Assembly: GCA_013368375.1 (NCBI GenBank)
Contig: JAACJP010000012.1
Coordinates: 558,001-622,000, forward strand
Length of the DNA: 64,000 bases
Reading direction: 5' to 3'
From: Tricholomella constricta
Taxonomy: Eukaryota > Basidiomycota > Agaricomycetes > Agaricales > Lyophyllaceae
Part shown: positions 32,594-44,533 of the stretch, one piece after another
How the letters are laid out: each line of letters begins with the position of its first letter
How positions within the stretch are numbered: position 1 is the stretch's first letter
The notes under the pieces: generated by a model
The model's input: the letters and a program-made list of their open reading frames with translations, nothing else
Told to the model about the DNA's origin: nothing
Databases searched by the model: none
Position numbers and translations under genes: made by a program

Positions 32594-34091
32594 TTATCGC
32601 AACTCAAAGCTTGAGCCTATGTGTTGCGGGTCGTGGTGTAGAGTTAACTGCTGGTATCTGGGATGTAGGGTATTGAAGTCAGGTTCGAGACTCAGTAGTG
32701 CATCCAGACTTACGGCTCAGAGTTCCTGTGATAATAGAACCCAGTCATTTTCGCCACAGGTGGGCTCGACCGTGAAGCGAGTGACGGAAGCCGTCCTTTC
32801 GGACGTTGAGTGATCGAATCGCGACGCGGCTGTCGAGGTGCCTCGGACTTAGTCATGGCTTCAAAGAATGTCTTCTCCTCGACCTCCGGAGAAAGTGGGA
32901 CCTGCAATGGCGTCGAGCGTGCACTGGAGGACCGTGGAGTAGGGGGGTTGAAGTCAACACATATGTAGTAGAAACCTATAGAAGACGCATATTAGAAATG
33001 CTGTACACTGATGCAGATGCTGTGTGGCCCTAGAAAACGAGGGACAAAAGGTGATGTGCTGACCTGCAAAGCTCGCGCCATTAATCTCTGCTACTCGATG
33101 ATCCGGAACGAGAAACCTCTCCTTCCACCTCATGAACACTATGCTACGATCCCGATCTGCAAGCTTCATATGTGGCCTTTTGAGCTCATCCTTGATATCA
33201 TGAAAAGCGGGGAAGCGAGCCCAGTGTACCAGGTCCTCTTGCTCTGTCGCACCCCAATTTCGGGTCAGGAAGCCATACCGCGGGCCGATGATTTCAGCAT
33301 CAAAGTAGGTGGTAAGGTCGGGGTGATCATCTGTAAGGCCGCGTATACGCAAGTACCCGCATAGATAGGATGATGGGAAGTTAACGTCCTGCTCAATGTC
33401 AGGGGTGTAACACTCGGAAAACTGGGATGAGGAGGCATACCACAATAGTAACGTCCACCTCATAATTGTTGCGACCGCTCTTCTGAATCCCCCTGAAGGT
33501 GGCTCCAGGATATAGACATTCGCTACCGTGTGACCGTACTCGCAATCGCGTAATGTCTGTAAGGGGGTGAGGAAAATGTGGGATCTGAGCCTGCTGGCGT
33601 GGTGCACTATTCGTAGTGACAGAGGGCCGGGCGTAAGTCTGATGCTGAGGTGCGCTGGATATATTATTGGTAGTGGTGGTGGTGTTACACTGAATCGTTA
33701 ATTGTATGGGTTTCTTCGCATGGGTCGGGGTCGTGATCAAATTACTGAGGCATGAGCGGCTGGTCGTTACAGGAACGTCAACCACCATCTGGTCATCGAA
33801 TAGGTGAGGTTTCGTGGTGGGCCTCGTGTTTTGGAATGTGCCTTCCCCCACATGCAAGGCTGATTGTGAGAAATTCGATGGTATGTCGACGCAAAAGATC
33901 CGAGAGTCCAAGAGGCCGGAAGGTCGAACGCGCTCTCTACAGCCTGTGCATACAAGAGCATCGGCGTCGGGCAAAAGAACGGAGGGATTGCTGTCGACGA
34001 GGTTGGAATGACAAGAAGCGCAGACCTTTGACTGGGGAAGGTGGTCGGGAATTAGCTGGTCGATGAAACCAGCATTGTGTTCTGAGGGCAT
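32594..34091 (-). CDS. GID4: GID4/VID24-like substrate receptor of the GID/CTLH ubiquitin ligase
   Basis: The Vid24 beta-barrel is clear: CLYPGATFRGIQKSGRNNYE, VTIVDVNFPSSYLCGYL, RIRGLTDDHPDLTTYFDAEI, IFMRWKE-like IVFMRWKERFLVPDHRV, GASFAGFYYIC and GFYYHRNSEPYQQLTLHH. The family recognises N-terminal proline degrons, for example on gluconeogenic enzymes, and presents them to the GID E3. Two oddities are seen. First, the N-terminal 200 residues carry two CxxC pairs (VCASCHSN, LVCTGCRER), like a zinc ribbon, followed by a Thr/Asn/Pro-rich linker. Second, about 60 disordered residues are inserted between the FYYIC strand and the final GFYYH strand, normally separated by about ten. Start ATG at 34089-34091, stop TAA at 32594-32596, with introns near 33,450-33,408, 33,060-32,965 and 32,712-32,655. 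Confidence 0.88.
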
Positions 34092-35534
34092 GGTGAAGAA
34101 AGCAGATAAAAACGGACGGTGATGTGGGAGGAATGAGAGCGGTGGATGGGGACGGCCAGGTTTAAGAAATCTGCACGTGGATCCTTTTTGACCTCTCTCT
34201 TCTCTCTTCTTCTCGACTTCCACAAGCAAGATCTTTGTTATCCTGCTATTCTCTTCCCAAATCGCTGTTTTCTACTCCTCAGTCGTCTCGTGGTTTGTAT
34301 CAATTATCTTGCTAAAACTAAGCTCGCACTGCTTGAGCCCCCTTGTTGGCTGTACACTTCGACGGCCAGCTCTTGTCTCTCCGGCAGCGTTTCTTCTGGC
34401 CTCTTGCCATCCACTATAATCCTGTACTGGACCAACCAATTGTACAGCCACTTCGTCTCTTAACGCCTCAGCTCTCCCAAAACCAACACATATCGAAGGC
34501 TTCTGCGATACATATCTGTGGCTCCTGTCAAACTTTTCATCAACCATCATCCAGGGCCCAAATGGACATCGTGTGGCCAGATCAATTCCAGGTCCCTTCC
34601 AATTGTTTGGCGGCCTGAGCTGTTTCCTACGGGGATGACTGAACTCTGCTAAGTATTCTTGACAGGCTTCGCACGGCCTGGGATAAACTCACTCTTTGCA
34701 GGCGATCCTCCACCAGTCAAGTGACCCAACTCCCTCCTTCTCTCTTGACGACTTACCCCCGCAGGCCCTGATATCAGTGACACTTGACCAGTGGCCGGTA
34801 TCTGCTTTGACCTGCTTTGACGTATCAAGAATCCAGGAGGCCAATGCGCATCTATAAACGGCTTATTCTATTAAGAAACTCAAACCCCCCTTCGTTGGGC
34901 TAACTCGGGGTTAGTCAACGAACCTTGTTCTTTTTCATTCGGGAAAGGGGGATTAGTATCGGCCGGTGGCCTGATATGGGGCGTCGGGAGGTGGAATCTG
35001 TCTAAGCTGAAGTCTAATATGAAGGAAGACGATGCGCGAAGATCAATGTCCCGCCAGCAATTATGCACAAGGGGCACCCTCGTACAGCACGCATCATCGG
35101 TCCTCCCAAAGGTCGACCACGAGGTTGGTACACATCCTGTGGGGCCGTCGTGCACCAGAATTGTGGCGGATGTCGTAATCTCGGCACTCTCAATCTGCCG
35201 CAAAGAATGCCATAACCGTACTATTTTCCCCTTGATTGATATGCACTAGCGTTAGATATATCCAAAGACACCGGGCCTCGAAACCAAAAAAGACTTTCTG
35301 TTAACCTACTTAATCCGCCGGCGCGGCGGTCTGCGGCGGTGAAGGCCGGGACATACCAGCGAGGTTCGTGCAAAAAAACATGACGATGGGGGGGGGTTCT
35401 CAATAAAGTCAGCCTCTCTAAACGGTAGGCGTATGGGCGTATATGTATATTCAAAAGCATAGAATGGTAAATATCATATGATCGGCTCTAAGTATGAATC
35501 TAAGAAATAATCGCGTAGAGTATATAATATCGTA
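34092..35534. other. 1.4-kb intergenic region without recognised gene
   Basis: It contains pyrimidine-rich sequence near 34,190-34,260 (probably promoter/5' UTR of the GID4-like gene), a run of nine G at 35388-35396 and a GC-rich patch near 35,315-35,350. Short open frames on both strands have no recognisable family. A non-coding RNA or decayed gene cannot be ruled out. Confidence 0.4.
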
Positions 35535-38523
35535 CTACGACCCAGCGCCCTGAGAAGAGCTTGTCGTAGGTCGCTGACTTGCATTTTCGCGTTCTTCTTC
35601 TAATGGCTCCTTTTCAAGCGAGCGCTTCTCCCTCACCGTTTTATCGTCATCATCAATGGCAGATGCAGATACTCTGGGCGGTTGATAATCGACGCCCGCG
35701 TCCACAGCGCCTTTTTCAGGATCAGTCATCTGTTCGGGTTTTTCTGGCTCCCCATGCCGGATCACCGTGCGTTTCAGGGAGTACTTGCGGATGAACAGCA
35801 CTACACGTTAAATTGTAAGCGTCAGCTTGAAGTCATTATATGGCGGTAAAGTACCCATCACAAAACTCGCGCCAATTATGGGCGTCATTACCAACCAGAT
35901 CGTACTGATGGATCGCGCATAGGCCTCAATAACTGCCGCTCGCTGCGTGGGGTCCTACGAGTCAAGGGTCAGAGATGACGCGCCCCAAAAACTGTCGAAA
36001 GGATCACATACGGATATATGTTTAAGCTCACGGACACTCTCACTCAGCGCCCCTGGCGATGTATCGAATGGGAGATTTGGAATGTTGGCGATCTTCTTTC
36101 CGACGGACTGTTGGAACGAGGATTAGGCAGAAGTGGATTATACAATCGTTCAGGAGACATACGCTTGCGAAAATGGCCTGTCCTACCGAGACACCCACGG
36201 TTCCTCCGATAGTTCTACGTAAATAGAAGGACCATGAGGTTGACTAAATTCACTGTATTGGGGCGCCGTATACCTGATGAAGCCAAATGTGGATGTGCTC
36301 GTCGCCATATCTTTTATGGGCATGGCGGCTTGAAGGCCAATCAAGGGTACCTAAAGTGCGGCGTTAACAAAAGACGTGAACTGATGGTTGATACACAACG
36401 TACTTGGAACAGACAACCAAGCCCTAGAGCCGCAATCAAAGGGAAAACGACCTTCTCTGCCCTGCAATGCTGTGAGCGAATGAAATGTCATATGGTCACT
36501 GGGACCCACGTTGAGGAAGTGCCATCCAGCATGAACATGAGACCTAGTCCGACAGCGAAGACAGCATACGCAACCCACATGGTGGGGCGATACTGTCCGG
36601 TACGAGACACTAGCATTCCTCCTAGTGCCGAAGTGACCGAACATCCAAGGGAGAAAGGCAGCATCCTAGATCGGAGGTCAGGTATGGAAAAGTGGGTCAG
36701 AATCGCAGTATCCTTACTCTACTCCCGCTTTCGTCGCAGATGCGCCGAGGATCTGGAAGTATAAGGGGAGATAGTATGCGCCTGTGGCAACGGAGGTTAA
36801 TTCATGTGCGGGCGTTAAGTAGCGACATGTAGCACCGTACCAGCGAAGAAGGCAACGGCGTGTAAGAATGTTGAGATTAGGATGATGCCAGTGGTCCTCG
36901 TCTACCATTAGGTTAGATCTTTGTTCAAGGTTCATGGAAGTGGGCATTTCACTGACCTGGAATAACCGAGGCGGGATGATTGGGGACCTTTTCGTGAAAA
37001 GTTCATTGATTCCGCCAGCTATCAACATCACAAGGCCAATGACGAGGAGAGCTATGGTTTTCGGAGTTGACCCTGTGGTTGAAAGCTCGTCAGGCAATAG
37101 TTTGTCGCATATAAGGAGAGACTTGCAGCTGGTCTCGCTGAAATTGAACCCAAGTAGCACGCAGATGATTCCGCCTACGATTAAACCTAGTCCAATAAAA
37201 TCAAACTGCTCCACATGCTGTCTGAAGGACATTCCCTCATGAGGATTTAAATTAAGGAAGAAGAATAAAATGGCAGCAGCGATCCCGCCAGTGGGCCTAC
37301 GGTCAAGATATTAGTCCTTCGTCTCGGCATGACGTGAAACAGTGCCATACAAATTGATAAAGAAACACCTAAGACAGTAAGAATCAGTGGATGTCGCTCG
37401 TTTCAGATACGGATGATTTCAAGAAGGCACAAACCATCTCCAAGAAACATGATCCGTGAATGCCTGAGTGAAGAAATGAGGCCATTTTCATAATTTATTC
37501 GAACAAACTTACGCCACCGATGAGTGGTCCAACGACACTGTTCAGAAGATAAGAAAAGTACGGGTGTTGAATGAAGCAGACGAATGTCACCTGGCAATAC
37601 CCCATGTCGCTCCAATGAGTCCTCCGTACTTCCCACGTCTAAGGCGGCACTTGTTGTAAGAACCTGTCAACATGGCCAGAAAGTCGGACGCACTCTTGTA
37701 AAGGTATGATATCGCTAATCGTTATGTTGACCTGAAAAACATCAGTGCATTTATTCCAGCGGATATGGAGAACTCACCAATTGTATAATTCCACCACCTC
37801 CAATGCCTTGCACAGCTCGGGCCACAATGAGCCATACCTAACGCGCAGATGAGTAAACGATGGCATCATTACGAGCGCCTTGTCCTACCATAGTCTGCGC
37901 AGCTCCGCAGAGAGCCGACCCAACCTGAGAGGCATCAGTATTCTTTCCGAGATGCGATCAGAGGCGTGAATACCAGAAATGTAATGATAGACGTGTAAAG
38001 AATAGGCTTCCGTCCTATCAGATCCGACAGCTTGCCATAAAGAGGAGATAAGCTAGATGAGAGTAAGCACGCAAACGTGATGGAGAACATCCAGAGTAAA
38101 CGAACCTGGCCGCGGCAAGCAGGTATGCACTTTCAAAAGCTCTCAGTCAACATGTATTGGGGAGAGGATAAAGCGTGGACATACCTTCCCACCCAACTAT
38201 ATCCACTACCTCCACCAAGTTGGCTGACAATCGTGGGCAGCGCGGTTGCGACGATGGTCTGTAGAACGTGAGGAAAGCGTAAGGGCTAATGGCTTTTTGA
38301 CACGAACCTGATCAAGGGCGGACAAGAAAACAGTCGCCATTAAGCCAGCAAAGACCTACACGGAACAAGTAAGTCAGGCAGATGAAGATAATGAAGGACG
38401 TACAATTGGTAAGCGATTCTTTGGCAGCAGGTGCGCCTCGTCGGTCTTCCAGGACGCTCCTGGTTTTGGCTTGGGCTCTCGTTTGACATGGCCCGAATCG
38501 CTGGGGACTGTCGAGGAGGACAT
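35535..38523 (-). CDS. MFS transporter, DHA2 (14-TM drug/H+ antiporter) type
   Basis: The start MSSSTVPSDSGHVKREPKPK at 38523 gives a charged cytosolic N-terminus. The first membrane segment carries the DHA motif VFLSALDQTIVATALPTIV, split by an intron near 38,315-38,260. It is followed by YGKLSDLIGRKPILY (motif A), ARAVQGIGGGGIIQL and VGPLIGG, and later segments FDFIGLGLIVGGIICVLLGF, IALLVIGLVMLIAGG and GAYYLPLYFQILGASATKAG. About a dozen short introns interrupt the gene. The tail is acidic/basic and cytosolic (DDDDKTVREKRSLEKEPLEE), ending SSQGAGS with the stop at 35535-35537. Likely a plasma-membrane or vacuolar exporter of small molecules driven by the proton gradient. Substrate is unknown. 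Confidence 0.85.
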
Positions 38524-39242
38524 GGTGGTCAACGAGAATGACTGGACAGGAGCCGGGGACCCACCTGACGTCCTTGAGTAGATTTTTATTATGAGCCATG
38601 GGCCTTGCGATCGTGGTTACACCGATCGAGATGGGGCATATGCGGCCGAGATGCCGAACCGCCGGCAATTTCTGGACACCACTGGCTTTGTTGTTTTCAG
38701 AAGTAATTTGAAGTATCTGGCATCCATCTACTGAGCCTATCATCTGTTCACACCTCTTGCCTGTGTACTGTTCTCGCATTTGCTTTGAACCAGGATTCAA
38801 TATTGTTTGCACCATGTGCTGTCGAGTCACATCCACAGGTGCCGGTCACCCGGATCATAATCCTGTGAATATTTTTCAATGTTACAAAGCAGGTGCCGCC
38901 CTGTAAGATAGGACGACCTGAGAAATGTCGTTCTTCGCCGCTATTTTCTAAAATACGCTTCGTATTACGCCGTGAACGTCTTTCTTGAGAAGTTGAATTG
39001 CAGGAGTTCTATACGATGGAATGCATGCAGGGATGAATACGAGTCGGGCTGAAAATCATCTACTTTTGTGTAGACGTCGTCTATTGATTATCTCAACGTT
39101 GCGTAGAAGGCGGTAGTAAAATCAACAAAGCCGCCGGAGTTGTTGGATGGAATCCGGGATTACCCAGGCAAACCTTATCTCGCGCCAGATTTTCTCAGAT
39201 TCGTCTTTCACCTCTTCATCTTCCAACGTCTTCAAAATCATA
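38524..39242. promoter_or_regulatory. Divergent promoter region MFS transporter / RAN
   Basis: These 719 bp lie between two divergently transcribed genes. A pyrimidine-rich stretch (TCTTTCACCTCTTCATCTTC, about 39,204-39,223) lies just before the RAN start, as is common for strongly expressed fungal genes. No other gene is seen. Confidence 0.5.
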
Positions 39243-40392
39243 ATGGCCGACCAGACCAACCAGCAGCCCCTCCCCACCTTCAAGCTCGTCCTCGGTGCGT
39301 CTTCCTGCTCGTCTTACAGCCATTGCTGCCCTCTTTATAACGCGATTTTACCCCTTCTGTTCTTCATCGATGTTCGATTTCTCTTTGTCTCGCCTCAAAA
39401 TCTTCCACAAAACCCTCTAAATTTCTCATCCTACCCTCGATCTCCTTATTTCGACCTTAGTTGGAGACGGTGGCACGGGCAAGACCACTTTCGTCAAGGT
39501 GAGACCCATCCCCAACCGCCGAACAAGATCGCGTACTGATCTCCACCCATCTCACAGCGTCACTTGACTGGTGAATTCGAAAAGAAGTACATCGGTGTGT
39601 ATCAATTCTTTGCTTATTCGTCGCCTGGACGCGATACGTCACCGTTGCTGTATTTGATGTCTGATGCTTTTGCCTCACAGCCACCCTTGGTGTCGAGGTC
39701 CACCCCCTGCAATTTACGACTAACTTTGGAACCATCTGCTTCAATGTCTGGGATACTGCAGGACAGGAGAAGTTCGGTGGTCTCCGCGATGGATATTACA
39801 TCCAGGGCCAGTGCGGCATCATCATGTTCGACGTGACATCGAGAATCACGTACAAGAACGTGCCCAACTGGCATCGCGATCTAGAGCGCGTTTGCGAGAA
39901 TATTCCTATTGTCCTTTGCGGAAACAAGGTCGATGTCAAGGTGTGTTTTTAATCTCCATCGCATCGTTGATTACACCATTCCTGAGCGCCCCACATCTTT
40001 CCAACAGGAACGTAAAGTCAAGACCGGTGCCGTAACATTCCACCGGAAGAAGAATCTCCAGTATTTCGAGATCTCCGCCAAATCCAATTACAACTTCGAG
40101 AAACCTTTCCTTTGGTTGGCAAGGAAGGTCGTTGGGTAAGCGTATACCATTCTTGTGCTTTAATACAAGTCATGCTCATATCTTCTTCCCAGCAACCCCA
40201 ATTTGGAATTTGTTGCTGCCCCCGCTCTTGCCCCCGCTGAGGTCGCTATCGATGCCGGCCTGATGGCCATATACGAGGCAGATCTCAAGAAGGTATGTCT
40301 TCCCACTCAGCCTACATGGAAAAGACTGTCATCTGATTCGTCGTGTGCAGGCTGAGGCTGTTCCCCTTCCAGATGACGACGAGGACCTGTGA
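39243..40392 (+). CDS. RAN: Ran GTPase (Gsp1/Spi1 orthologue)
   Basis: Seven exons (39243-39294, 39461-39498, 39558-39594, 39681-39940, 40008-40135, 40193-40292, 40351-40392) give 218 residues, the normal Ran length. Visible are the P-loop [11 protein letters not shown], switch I around [10 protein letters not shown], switch [26 protein letters not shown] for guanine specificity, [15 protein letters not shown], and the acidic C-terminus LPDDDEDL that binds Ran-binding proteins. It drives nucleocytoplasmic transport through the importin/exportin cycle. The P-loop is split by intron 1 after its first Val base. It is divergent from the MFS gene. Confidence 0.98.
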
Positions 40393-40889
40393 TTGCCTCC
40401 GCGCGCAGCTCCGATTTCTTCCTCCCACCACTATTATGCTGCGACGATTACTTTCAATATAACACGCGACACAGAACCCATATGTTTTACGCTCTCACCC
40501 ACAATTTTTTCCTCCCTACAACATGGTTATCTCCTTTAGTTTACTGCCTCTCACCGGATCCCATACAGTAGAAGTACTAGTCGTTCAGTGCTCTAACTGG
40601 GTGCTTGTATAGAATTAGCTTCTTTGGAATGGTTATATCTGGCACAATTAGTGAGAGGAATACAGTTCCAAACAAGTTCGCCTGATCAGTAGGTGCAAGA
40701 TTGATCAAGAATATAATACATTAGCATCAACCATGTCTACTCTGGATGAGCATTAAGGCCTCGGTATCATGTGCAGTCAGCAGAACGGTCAAATGACCAC
40801 AAGCAGGGTATGTTACAATGGACAAGTCCGAATCACACAAAGTACCGCACAGAGGAAACTACAAGTTGGTAGGGATAAAAGTGTGATGT
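40393..40889. other. Convergent 3' intergenic region
   Basis: These 497 bp lie between the RAN stop and the stop of the - strand gene. They should contain both 3' untranslated regions. No gene or repeat is recognised. Confidence 0.4.
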
Positions 40890-42952
40890 TTAAGGGAGAT
40901 GTGGGCCTAGCATGTTGCGATCCTGCAAAGCAATATTGAGCATCCAGCGTTGGAATGGCTTCACGTGCGGGAGTTCGAGCTGCTCAAATACAGAGATCCG
41001 GTCCTTCACGTCCAGATTTTTGAGTAGCTGTAGATCCCCTTCGCTCCTTACTCGCGCCTCCAGGAATAAAGGCATCAGCTCCTCCATGTCAAGCTTCTTG
41101 AGCAGCGCTTGGAGCCCTACGGGCGCCTGGCCCCAGTCGACGCGTAGATGAACTGGGCACCCGCTCCATGGCATATTTCCCTGACATCAACGAATCAAAA
41201 TCAACAGGAGTTCTGGGCTTTAAAGCGAAAAACAGAAACTACCTTCGGCTTGGACATACCGGATGTAGCAACGCGCCACACCTACAGACGCGACAATTGG
41301 ATTTTAAAAACCGCATACATTGTCGCGAAAGGAACTTACGAGGCTCCGTTGAGTGTACGAGCTGCAGTCCGTAAATTCACTATAGGTCCCAGCGCTCGCG
41401 AGAGATCGGATCCGCTCACTTCTCCATCTGACATGGAACAAGACGGGCCACTTCTTCTCGTATTTATCGAGTAACGGAAACGAAGCAGCAATCTGTGATT
41501 GTTTTGGTCCATTAAAAAAGCTGACACAAGTGCACCTTGAACTCAACGAACCCTGTCAACCATTTCTGTCCAAGTTTCTGAACTCGAATTTTCCGTCACC
41601 TGGTCAATTTCTTTCTGTGCAACGGAGAGGTAATAAGCCTTTTGGACAAACAGTGAATACAGAAAGCGTACGATGAGGGCCAAACATGTTTCGTCGTCTG
41701 TAAATCCTTTGATCATCTGGAGAGGGCTTCTGGGGCATTTGCCGTCGATCAAATCGTTTTCTAGCTCTGTCGAGGGCCGGGGAACCAGACGCAGCTGTTT
41801 AAACGCCTTCTGAAGAGAGATTCTATACAAGGGCCCTAAAACATTTGTCGGCACGGTCTCAAGGAAGTCCGCTACATCAGAGTTTTCTGCGAGCACCTGA
41901 AGATGACTGTCGTTGTGGATACCGAGACTGCTGAGAACTTCAATAAGACTCTTGTTTTGCTGGCAGATAGCGTCAATCTCTGCCATGGCGGCAGCGGGGA
42001 CGCTGACCATGTAGTCACAGAACAAGCAAGGAACAGGGTTTATATCGGTATCACAATTCTGGTAGGAGGTTTCGTTGCCCAATTCTGGGAGATGCGGTTG
42101 CCCTCGGTTTACCCCGAGCGACGCCTGCGAGTGTGTCGCCGATACTTCGAGCGGATTTATAGTTCTGGTGCTTTGAAAATTATCAGCGGAAGTCGCCAAT
42201 TCTGTTGGCGATATTGAACATTGCTAAGAAGAACGGCGATATTTAGACGCCAAGGTCAAATGTGAGCTGGATACGCACAATAGCAAAAGGTGAACCACTC
42301 GAGGGCAGAGAATCGTGGTTAGTCGTGCTAACCACTAGGTCAGCATCGATGAAATGGCTGTTGTCGATACCACGGCTGCTCTGGAATGACATCCGACGTG
42401 GTGGGGGTTTTCCTACAAAGAAACTTCGCGTACGATTGGGCGACGAGTTCGACGAGTCCGTTTGCCGAATTGTGATGGTGCTTTTCGTTGATGGCGGCAA
42501 TCTGTGTCGTGCTAGGATGGTTCGTACAAGCATACGCTTTACCCTCTTCCGCCAGGCGTGAAGCACAGGGTGGACGGGCCAACAGTCTTCGTATTGTCCA
42601 AGTTCAGGTATATGTGTGATGACCTAGATGAAGTGGAATTTAGTACCAGAGGAAAGGCTGGTGCGTTTACCAGATGGCGCACCTCTTGTTTGAACCGTCC
42701 CCAGCACAAGGGGGTTTGTTGCCTAGATGTTTTATTCGCGTCTAGGTTCTTTTCGGCGGAGATGTAAATTACAGACTAACATAGGGAGACCGATGAATCA
42801 TTTGGTAAGAGCACTCCCTGGGTACCAAACTTCTGAATGAATACCTTGAATGCCTCGAAGCGTTCTATGGGCAAGTTAAGCAAGACCTTGAGGTCTCGAA
42901 AAGAATACTTCGATAGAAATGTGGATAGATTACTTGGAACAGGGATTACCAT
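40890..42952 (-). CDS. Uncharacterised protein with two SAM-like helical segments
   Basis: Several exons appear to belong together. The first recognisable one contains VPSNLSTFLSKYSFRDLKVL and FEAFKVFIQKFGTQ (about 42,952-42,785). A later one reads HIPELGQYEDCWPVHPVL. Then comes a Ser/Pro linker, a 200-residue exon (42199-41543) with an SAM-like bundle near 42,000-41,790 (SLIEVLSSLGIHNDSHLQVL), and a last exon (41174-40890) with another (LQALLKKLDMEELMPLFLEA, LELPHVKPFQRWMLNIAL). The final domain resembles a SAM domain, which usually mediates protein-protein or RNA contacts. I do not recognise the whole protein. The start is uncertain: coding-looking sequence continues to about 43,070 without a clear ATG. 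Confidence 0.45.
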
Positions 42953-43388
42953 GATTTCCCGGAAGGCTGTGGAGGATACATACTTTGATTTGTTTGCTTG
43001 AAGGCCTTGACGTGATGGTCCGTGCAGTGGCGCAGAGCTAGGAACTTCGGTGGTGTTTGTAGTGAGATTCCCGCGTCCACATGATGTTTATACATCACAC
43101 AATGCCCACATGACGCGTGGCGTGAAGAGATTCATGGTTGGGCACCGATCATCGTAATTTAAAGCTGCGGCTATTGATTTATGACCAGCGCACGATATAT
43201 GTCAGAAGTATCTTACATACGATCGCTTATCACTGACAATGTAATTTTTCTTCATGTTTGGGGCAAAAGAAAAAAGGAGAGAGCGATCGTGGGGTCAATG
43301 GGCATGTATGTCGGCGAAGAGGTGGTGGAGCGGCTTAGAACTAGATTTTGAAAGCAGTCACGGGTATTGAAATACAGGGATGACAGTT
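42953..43388. other. Spacer, possibly with an upstream exon of the SAM-like gene
   Basis: About 120 bp next to 42,953 can be read in the same frame as the first recognisable exon of the - strand gene (Thr/Ser/Pro-rich) but lack a start codon. The remainder shows nothing. Confidence 0.3.
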
Positions 43389-44394
43389 TTAACAGAAGCG
43401 ATCACTGTATGATAGTAGTCATGTTTATGATCATTCGCGGCAGAGATTTATCATGACGGACCTCTTGAGCTTTGACCGACGATCGAGTAGAGCTTCGGCC
43501 AATCGACCCTCTTTACGAGCCTTCTTCAACTTCGACGCAGGTCAAGATGATTCTCAGGCCAATTTAAGATCACATACCTCCTTCTTATCTTCGTTAGATG
43601 TAACAAGTCGCCCTGCACCCCACGTCTGATAGAGTTGACTGGAAATAGAATCAATAGCGCACCAGTTTTTGGACCAGACGAACTTACTTCGTGGCTGTTT
43701 CGTTGATCATAGGAGTCTCTGTCACGCCCTCTTTCTTCTTCTCTTCCTCATTCGCCTCTTTCTTGTACTTGCTCTGGATCTTCACCCAGAATCGTTCCCT
43801 GAATCCAACCTCGTCACTATCTCCCCTCAGCTGCAGTGAACCACCTGCGACCTCATCAACGCCGAGATACTTTTCATAAACGTTCATGAATGCGACCATC
43901 CCATCCGGCATAACGACCGGCGTCCATTCCTCTTGAGGGCCTCGAGCGTCGCGATCGGCAGAAACCAGGCCATGAGCATCACAAGACAAGAACTTTCCCT
44001 CCCCAGTACCAGTACGAAGGTTGACTGTCGGTGAGCCAGCTACACGAGTCGTGACCCATACTTGCGAAACGTCTGTCGGAGTTCGGTCCAGCAGTTTCGA
44101 TGGTTCCGCGTCGTCTTCCAATTTCTCCTTGTCAAAGGAGTGCAGAACAACGCGGTTGGTCGTAGAATTAAAGTTGACGCAGATGGGATAAGGATCACAG
44201 GGATGCATTATGAATGTCGGTCCACGTATTTCGTTGGGGTTTTCGGGCAGCAACCATGTTTCGGGATCCTCATCGTCATCCTTTCGCCGACTCCTTTTCA
44301 ACGGACCGGCCTCTCCATCCTCTCTCTTGCGCTTCTTCTTAGGCTTGTCCCCTTTGAACTTGAGCTTCGTTGAGCGAACCTTGTCGGTCGACAT
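43389..44394 (-). CDS. FRG1: FRG1-like protein (beta-trefoil, RNA-biogenesis/actin-bundling family)
   Basis: Starts MSTDKVRSTKLKFKGDKPKK at 44394, the hallmark FRG1 N-terminus with a bipartite basic nuclear/nucleolar signal (KPKKKRKR). The trefoil core follows: WVTTRVAGSPTVNLRTGTGE, FLSCDAHGLVSADRDARGPQ, EEWTPV, FMNVYEKYLGVD and VGFRERFWVKIQSKYK. Three downstream exons supply YQTWGAGRLV, LKKARKEGRLAEALLDRRSK and SDRFC with the TAA at 43389-43391. FRG1 proteins are nucleolar/Cajal-body factors linked to pre-mRNA splicing, and they bundle actin. It is divergent from RPL26 with only 139 bp between starts. Confidence 0.9.
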
Positions 44395-44533
44395 GACAGT
44401 CAGAGCCGAGTCCAGTCATTAGACCAAAATGATCACGTGAGTCTCGAGGTCGGCCGTGGGAACGAAGATATCCGAAGCCTGTGCCAAAAGTTCCCCCTCG
44501 CCGTGCCCGCCGTCCTCAAGAAACCCCGCCAAA
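44395..44533. promoter_or_regulatory. Short bidirectional promoter FRG1 / RPL26
   Basis: Only 139 bp separate the two start codons, so both genes must share regulatory sequence here, including both 5' untranslated regions. This pairs a nuclear RNA-biogenesis factor with a ribosomal protein. Confidence 0.6.

Noticed and set aside
34880..35203. Minus-strand frame thought to be a transposase remnant
   Set aside because: It contains no catalytic motif, terminal repeat or recognisable domain.
35388..35396. Run of nine G as a G-quadruplex element
   Set aside because: A single homopolymer run without partner runs is not enough; it may also be a sequencing uncertainty.
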